Source: Streptomyces sp. NBC_00659
GTDB lineage: Bacteria; Actinomycetota; Actinomycetes; Streptomycetales; Streptomycetaceae
Assembly: GCF_036226925.1 (NCBI RefSeq)
Contig: NZ_CP109031.1
Coordinates: 4,092,001-4,156,000 of the forward strand
Reading direction: 5' to 3'
DNA length: 64,000 bases
Of this stretch, positions 59,638-64,000 are shown piece by piece. How positions within the stretch are numbered: position 1 is the first letter of the stretch; every line of letters begins with the position of its first letter. Made by a program: the position numbers and the translations under genes. The notes beneath the pieces are model-generated. The model was given only the letters and a program-made list of their open reading frames with translations. It ran no database searches and was not told the origin of the DNA.

Positions 59638-62166
59638 ATGCTCCGTACCGCCTTGCGCAACGTGTTCGCGCACAAGGCCAGGCTCCTGATGACCGTGCTC
59701 GCCGTCCTGCTCGGCGTCGCCTTCGTCTCGGGGACCCTGGTCTTCACCAACACCATCTCGGACGCCTACCAGAAGAGCTCCGCCAAGGGCTTCGACCAGG
59801 TCGACGTCGCCATCCGCCCCAAGAGCGCGGCGGACACGGACGACACCCTCGGCAGGAGGCACGACCTGACCCGGCCCCTGCTCGACAAGGCGGCCGGAGT
59901 ACCGGGAGCGGCCTCCGCGATCGGTGTCGTCAACGGCTTCACCGCCATCGCCGGCAAGGACGGCAAACTCATCGGCGGCGGCTTCCAGTCGCAGGGCGGC
60001 AACTTCTGGGGCGACAAGGACCCCCGCTATCCCCTGACGGCCGGACACGCGCCGCACGGCACCGGCGAGATCGCGATAGACGCCGAGACCGCGAGGCGGG
60101 CCGGCTACAAGGTCGGCGACACCGTACGCCTCTCGGTCGACGGCCCCGTCCTCAAGCCCGTCGTGACCGGCGTCTTCCGCACGGACGACGGCAACGTGGC
60201 CGCCGGCGGCAGCCTCGCCCTGTTCGACACCGCGACCGCGCAGCGGTTGTTCCACTCGTCCGGCACCTACGACGAGATCGACGTGAAGGCAGCGCCGGGC
60301 ACCAGCCAGAGCGCGCTGCGCGAGGCGCTCGACGCCGTCGTACCGAAGGACACCGCCTCCACCGTCACCGGCCGGCAGCTCGCCGACGACCAGGCCGAGC
60401 AGATCTCCGCGGCGATGAGCGGCATGAAGACGGGCCTGCTGGTCTTCGCCGGGATCGCGCTGTTCGTCGGCACCTTCATCATCGCCAACACCTTCACCAT
60501 GCTGGTCGCCCAGCGCACCAAGGAACTGGCGCTGCTGCGCGCCGTCGGTGCCTCCCGCCGCCAGGTCACCCGGTCGGTGCTGATCGAGGCCTTCGTGGTC
60601 GGCGCGGTGGCGGCCGTCGGCGGGCTCGCCGCGGGCATCGGCATCGGCGCCGCGATGCGCTCCCTGATGGGCACGCTCGGCGCCACGGTCCCGGACGGCC
60701 CGCTGGTCGTCTCGCCCGGCACCGTCGCCACGGCACTGCTCGTCGGCGTCCTCATCACGATGCTGGCCGCCTGGCTGCCGGGCCGCCGCGCCGCGAAGAT
60801 CCCGCCGGTCGCCGCGATGAGCAGCGTCCACGCGAAGGCGACGACGAAGTCCCTGGTCCTGCGGAACACGATCGGCGCCCTGCTCGCCGCCGCGGGTGTC
60901 GCCGTGGTCCTCTACGCCACGACGATGGACGGCTCCGACGGCCAGGCCCCGATGGGTCTCGGCGCGGTGCTGCTCATCATCGGCGTCTTCGTCCTCACCC
61001 CGCTGCTGTCCCGCCCGCTGATCGCCGCGGCGGCCCCGGTCCTGCGGATCTTCGGGATCTCCGGCAAGCTGGCCCGGCAGAACTCGCTGCGCAATCCGCG
61101 CCGTACGGCCGCCACCGCCTCGGCGCTGATGATCGGTCTCACGCTGATCACCGGCATGACGGTGATGGCGGGCAGCCTGCAGAAGTCGATCGACAAGATG
61201 GCCAGTTCGGCGATCAGGGCGGACTACGTCGTGTCGATGGCCAACGGCAACTCCCTCTCCCCGGACATCGGGAAGAAGCTCGCCGGGGTCGACGGCGTCA
61301 CCGACACCAGCCCGCTGCGCAACGCGCCCTCCCGCATCGACCGGCAGACGGAGTTCCTGACCGGCGTCACGGGCTCGGCCATCGGCAAGCTCACCGATCT
61401 CGACGTCACCGACGGCGCCTTCGAGGTCGGCGGCACCGGGGTCGTGGTCGACTCGGACACGGCCGGGTCCCACGGCTGGAAGGCCGGTTCCCGCTTCCAG
61501 GTCTCCTACGAGGACGGCGCGAAGGAGAGCCTGACCGTCGCCGGGGTGTACGAGGCCAACGAGATGATCCGGGGCATCATCCTCGACAACGCCACGCTCT
61601 CCCCGCACCAGCGCGGCGCCTCCGACATGCAGGTCATGGTGAAGACGGCGGGCGGCGCCTCGGCCGCGGTCAAGGACCGGCTGGAGAAGGCCCTCGGCGA
61701 CAACCCCGCCGTCAAGGTCCAGGACAAGAAGGACATCTCCGACGGCATCGCGCAGATGTTCACGCTGATGCTGAACATGCTCTACGGCCTGCTGGCGATG
61801 GCGGTGGTCGTCGCCGTCCTCGGCGTCGTCAACACCCTCGCTATGTCGGTCTTCGAGCGCTCGCAGGAGATCGGGATGCTCCGCGCGATCGGCCTGGACC
61901 GCAAGGGCATCAAGCGGATGGTCCGTCTGGAGTCCCTGGTCATCTCGCTCTTCGGCGGTGTCCTCGGCATCGGTCTCGGCGTGTTCTTCGGCTGGGCGGC
62001 CGGCCGGTTGCTGGGCAGCAGGATGTCGACGTACGAACTGGTCCTGCCCTGGGGCCGGATGGCGGTCTTCCTCCTGCTCGCGGCGACGGTCGGCGTCCTG
62101 GCGGCGCTCTGGCCGGCCCGCCGGGCGGCCCGTCTGAACATGCTGACGGCGATCAAGTCGGAGTAA
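59638..62166 (+). CDS. ABC transporter permease, FtsX/MacB family, large
   Basis: 842 residues. Two FtsX-like units each with an N-terminal helix, a large extracytoplasmic domain and a three-helix block (ELALLRAVGASRRQVTRSVLIEA near residue 300; EIGMLRAIGLDRKGIKRMVRLESL near residue 750). The duplicated layout is usual in actinobacteria. With the upstream ATPase it probably forms a transporter for a hydrophobic or peptide substrate, or a mechanotransmission complex. The ATG has only a weak site, so coupling to the ATPase is likely. Substrate unknown. Confidence 0.92.
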   Translation: MLRTALRNVFAHKARLLMTVLAVLLGVAFVSGTLVFTNTISDAYQKSSAKGFDQVDVAIRPKSAADTDDTLGRRHDLTRPLLDKAAGVPGAASAIGVVNGFTAIAGKDGKLIGGGFQSQGGNFWGDKDPRYPLTAGHAPHGTGEIAIDAETARRAGYKVGDTVRLSVDGPVLKPVVTGVFRTDDGNVAAGGSLALFDTATAQRLFHSSGTYDEIDVKAAPGTSQSALREALDAVVPKDTASTVTGRQLADDQAEQISAAMSGMKTGLLVFAGIALFVGTFIIANTFTMLVAQRTKELALLRAVGASRRQVTRSVLIEAFVVGAVAAVGGLAAGIGIGAAMRSLMGTLGATVPDGPLVVSPGTVATALLVGVLITMLAAWLPGRRAAKIPPVAAMSSVHAKATTKSLVLRNTIGALLAAAGVAVVLYATTMDGSDGQAPMGLGAVLLIIGVFVLTPLLSRPLIAAAAPVLRIFGISGKLARQNSLRNPRRTAATASALMIGLTLITGMTVMAGSLQKSIDKMASSAIRADYVVSMANGNSLSPDIGKKLAGVDGVTDTSPLRNAPSRIDRQTEFLTGVTGSAIGKLTDLDVTDGAFEVGGTGVVVDSDTAGSHGWKAGSRFQVSYEDGAKESLTVAGVYEANEMIRGIILDNATLSPHQRGASDMQVMVKTAGGASAAVKDRLEKALGDNPAVKVQDKKDISDGIAQMFTLMLNMLYGLLAMAVVVAVLGVVNTLAMSVFERSQEIGMLRAIGLDRKGIKRMVRLESLVISLFGGVLGIGLGVFFGWAAGRLLGSRMSTYELVLPWGRMAVFLLLAATVGVLAALWPARRAARLNMLTAIKSE

Positions 62167-62209
62167 CCGCGCACGGCGGACGGGCCGGAGCGACGGCCCC
62201 GGAGAAACA

Positions 62210-62251
62210 GGGGGAGGGGGCCCGATCCGGATGGATCGGGCCCCCTCCCCC
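62210..62251. terminator. bidirectional terminator
   Basis: A perfect 19-bp stem (62210-62228 with 62233-62251) and 4-base loop between the permease gene and the convergent CFA synthase gene. Confidence 0.9.
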
Positions 62252-62274
62252 GCGTCGCGCCGCCGCTCCGCGCG

Positions 62275-63564
62275 TCAGTTCCAGGTCCTCGCCCGCAGCG
62301 GCATCCCGGACGGGCCCGCCCCGCCCCGGGTCTTCACCGCCAGCACCTGGTTGACGCCGATCTGGTTGCGTTCGAAGGCGACCGCGCTGGCCGCCATGTA
62401 CAGGCGCCAGACGCGGGCCCGGCCGACACCGGTGAGCCGGACGGCACGGGACCACCCGGCCTCCAGATTGGCGACCCAGCGGCGCAGGGTGAGCGCGTAG
62501 TGCTCGCGCAGGACCTCGACGTCACGCACCTCGAACCCGGCCCGCTCGAGCTGCGTCACGGTCGTCCCGACGGGCGCGAGTTCGCCGTCGGGGAACACAT
62601 AGGCGTCGATGAACGGGTCGACGGCGTACGACGACTCGTCGCGCTGCGGGCGCCGGGCGATCTGGTGGTTGAGCAGCCGCCCGCCGGGGACGAGGAGGCC
62701 GCCGAGCACCTCGGCGTACTCCAGGTAGCGCTCGGCGCCGACGTGTTCGGCCATGCCGATGGAGGAGATCGCGTCGTAGGGCCCGTCGGTGACGTCCCGG
62801 TAGTCCTGAACCCTGATCTCCACCCGGTCGGTCAGGCCCTCTTCCGCGACCCGTTTACGGGCGTACGCGGCCTGTTCCTGCGACAGCGTCACCCCGACCA
62901 CCCGCACGCCGTGGTCGCGGGCGGCGTGCACGGCCATCGAGCCCCAGCCGCAGCCGACGTCGAGGAGCCGCTGACCGGGCTTCAGAGCCAGCTTCCGGGC
63001 GACGAGTTCGAGCTTGTCGCGCTGCGCCTCCTCCAGGGTGCCGCCCTCCTCCCAGTAGGCGCACGAGTAGACCATGGACGGGCCGAGGACGAGCTCGTAG
63101 AACTCGTTGCCGACGTCGTAGTGGTGGCTGATGGCGCTCCGGTCGCTGCGCTTGGTGTGCAGGTGGCGGTTCCGGCGCACCTCCTCGGGGGGCGGGGCGG
63201 GCGGCAGCGGCAGCCCGGCCATCCTCACCAGCCCGCGGGCCGCCGCGCGCACCTCGGGGTCACGCAGCGCCGCCCCGAGCCCGCGCGCGTCCTCGGGGCG
63301 CTCCCACACGAGCCCGGAGATCAGGTCCAGGGCGGTGTACAGGTCCCCCTCGACGCCGAGGTCACCCGAGACCCAGGCGCGGGCGAGTCCCAACTCGCCC
63401 GGCTTCCACAGCAGTCGGCGCAGGGCCCGCCGGTTGCGGACGACGAGCGCCGGAGCCGCGGGCGGACCCGCTTCCGAACCGTCCCAGGCGCGCACGCGCA
63501 ACGGGAGCGGGGCTCCCAGCAACTGTTCGACAAGGCCTTTGAGACGCGGCGCGGCGTCCTGCAT
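62275..63564 (-). CDS. cyclopropane-fatty-acyl-phospholipid synthase
   Basis: 429 residues. It methylates unsaturated acyl chains in membrane phospholipid using SAM. The SAM-binding motif is LLDVGCGWGSMAVHAA, preceded by the family hallmark ISHHYDVGNEFYELVLGPSMVYSCAYW. SSIGMAEHVGAERY and ELAPVGTTV follow. I place the start at ATG 63564, since GGAGG sits 8 bases upstream; GTG 63573 overlaps that site. No partner gene is adjacent. The exact modification (cyclopropane or methyl branch) cannot be told. Confidence 0.94.
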   Translation of the reverse strand: MQDAAPRLKGLVEQLLGAPLPLRVRAWDGSEAGPPAAPALVVRNRRALRRLLWKPGELGLARAWVSGDLGVEGDLYTALDLISGLVWERPEDARGLGAALRDPEVRAAARGLVRMAGLPLPPAPPPEEVRRNRHLHTKRSDRSAISHHYDVGNEFYELVLGPSMVYSCAYWEEGGTLEEAQRDKLELVARKLALKPGQRLLDVGCGWGSMAVHAARDHGVRVVGVTLSQEQAAYARKRVAEEGLTDRVEIRVQDYRDVTDGPYDAISSIGMAEHVGAERYLEYAEVLGGLLVPGGRLLNHQIARRPQRDESSYAVDPFIDAYVFPDGELAPVGTTVTQLERAGFEVRDVEVLREHYALTLRRWVANLEAGWSRAVRLTGVGRARVWRLYMAASAVAFERNQIGVNQVLAVKTRGGAGPSGMPLRARTWN

Positions 63565-63737
63565 GGCGTACACCTCCGAGACAACACTCCCGAACGCTCC
63601 GACACCACGTAAACATCTACCCCGTCAGCGGGCAGTCCCGCTTCCACGACACAGATTCGCAAAATGTGTGTACGCACCACACTTTGAACGCGGCGCCCGC
63701 CTCCGCCGACGCGGCGGGTTGCGCGGCGCGCAGGGTG

Positions 63738-63772
63738 GGCCGGGGAACGCGCCGCAGGGGCCGGGGAACGCC
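63738..63772. repeat. short direct repeat ggccggggaacgc
   Basis: Two copies of ggccggggaacgc about 20 bases apart, just beyond the terminator of the NADH dehydrogenase gene. Non-coding. Confidence 0.55.
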
Positions 63773-63814
63773 GAAGGGGCCGCCCGCACCACGGATGGCG
63801 GGCGGCCCCTTCGG
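63771..63814 (-). terminator. terminator of the NADH dehydrogenase gene
   Basis: A perfect 17-bp stem (63771-63787 with 63798-63814) and 10-base loop lie 21 bases after the stop codon on the minus strand. Confidence 0.85.
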
Positions 63815-63834
63815 GGCGTTCGGTGACCGGAGGG

Positions 63835-64000
63835 TCAGGAGGCCTTGGCCTTCTCCTCGGTCTTGACGGCGGGCGCCGGCGCGGCCGGAGCCGGCTTGGC
63901 GGCCTCGTAGAACTCCTCGCGCGGAGTCTCCATGGCGCCAAGGGAGACGACCTCGCGCTTGAGGAACATCGCGAGCGTCCAGTCCGCGAAGACGCGGATC
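63835..64000 (-). CDS. ndh: type II NADH dehydrogenase, C-terminal end (cut by window edge)
   Basis: Only the last 54 residues are in the window: IRVFADWTLAMFLKREVVSLG, then METPREEFYE and a Lys/Pro/Ala-rich tail. This matches the membrane-binding C-terminal end of actinobacterial type II NADH dehydrogenases, single-subunit FAD enzymes that pass electrons from NADH to menaquinone. The rest lies to the right. Family call rests on this tail alone, so it is moderately secure. Confidence 0.7.
   Translation of the reverse strand, partial: IRVFADWTLAMFLKREVVSLGAMETPREEFYEAAKPAPAAPAPAVKTEEKAKAS

Noticed and set aside
58591..62166. A 1191-residue plus-strand frame giving a fused ATPase-permease
   Set aside because: The N-terminal part is an out-of-frame reading of the ATPase gene; the permease has its own start at 59638.
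1..64000. CRISPR arrays, insertion sequences, integrases, rRNA
   Set aside because: No evenly spaced repeat array, transposase or recombinase motif, or rRNA signature was seen on either strand.

Overview
The window is chromosomal DNA from a Streptomyces or a very close relative. It is very GC-rich with strong third-position GC bias, starts are often GTG or TTG behind GGAGG-type sites, and many genes overlap by ATGA or GTGA. Bases 58238-58320 (minus strand) encode a class II tRNA-Leu with a TAA anticodon, i.e. the bldA tRNA of Streptomyces development. Most of the window is core chromosome; no insertion sequence, integrase, CRISPR array or rRNA was seen.

Layout. 1-8050: four LytR-CpsA-Psr (LCP) cell-wall glycopolymer ligases with a GT2 glycosyltransferase and an acyl-CoA thioesterase. 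8180-13900: a minus-strand operon of a MotA/ZorA-like membrane protein, a MotB/ZorB-like partner, a TerY-like VWA protein, a PP2C phosphatase and a divergent kinase, facing a TerD-like gene. I consider this the most interesting system here. 14050-21990: acyl-CoA dehydrogenase, UDP-glucose dehydrogenase, a CGNR regulator, a VOC protein, purK-purE-dipeptidase and GtrA. 22100-26250: a two-component system and a POT peptide transporter. 26390-30600: a secreted/cell-wall-anchored protein cluster with LAETG and LPQTG sorting signals. 30930-33300: an anti-sigma / anti-anti-sigma / SigB-family sigma switch. 33650-35230: a single-pass protein with sigma-like, zinc-finger and ricin-lectin parts.

35310-40826 is a histidine-utilisation operon, hutU, an M20 amidohydrolase, hutF and hutI. 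It is followed by a fold-type III PLP enzyme, a four-gene Roadblock/DUF4388 group (42798-44975), a membrane protein, and an RpiR regulator coupled to an ammonia-lyase homologue that lacks the Ala-Ser-Gly cofactor triad (46700-48322). 49306-57900 carries cystathionine beta-synthase, an SGNH hydrolase, a thiolase, small hypothetical proteins, a BI-1 membrane protein and pobA. Then come bldA, a MacB-type ABC exporter, a cyclopropane-fatty-acid synthase, and the tail of a type II NADH dehydrogenase cut by the right edge.

Convergent gene pairs are commonly separated by long perfect hairpins. Two intergenic repeat families (42.4 kb and 51.9-52.3 kb) recur within the window. All function calls come from reading motifs and gene order; no database search was possible.
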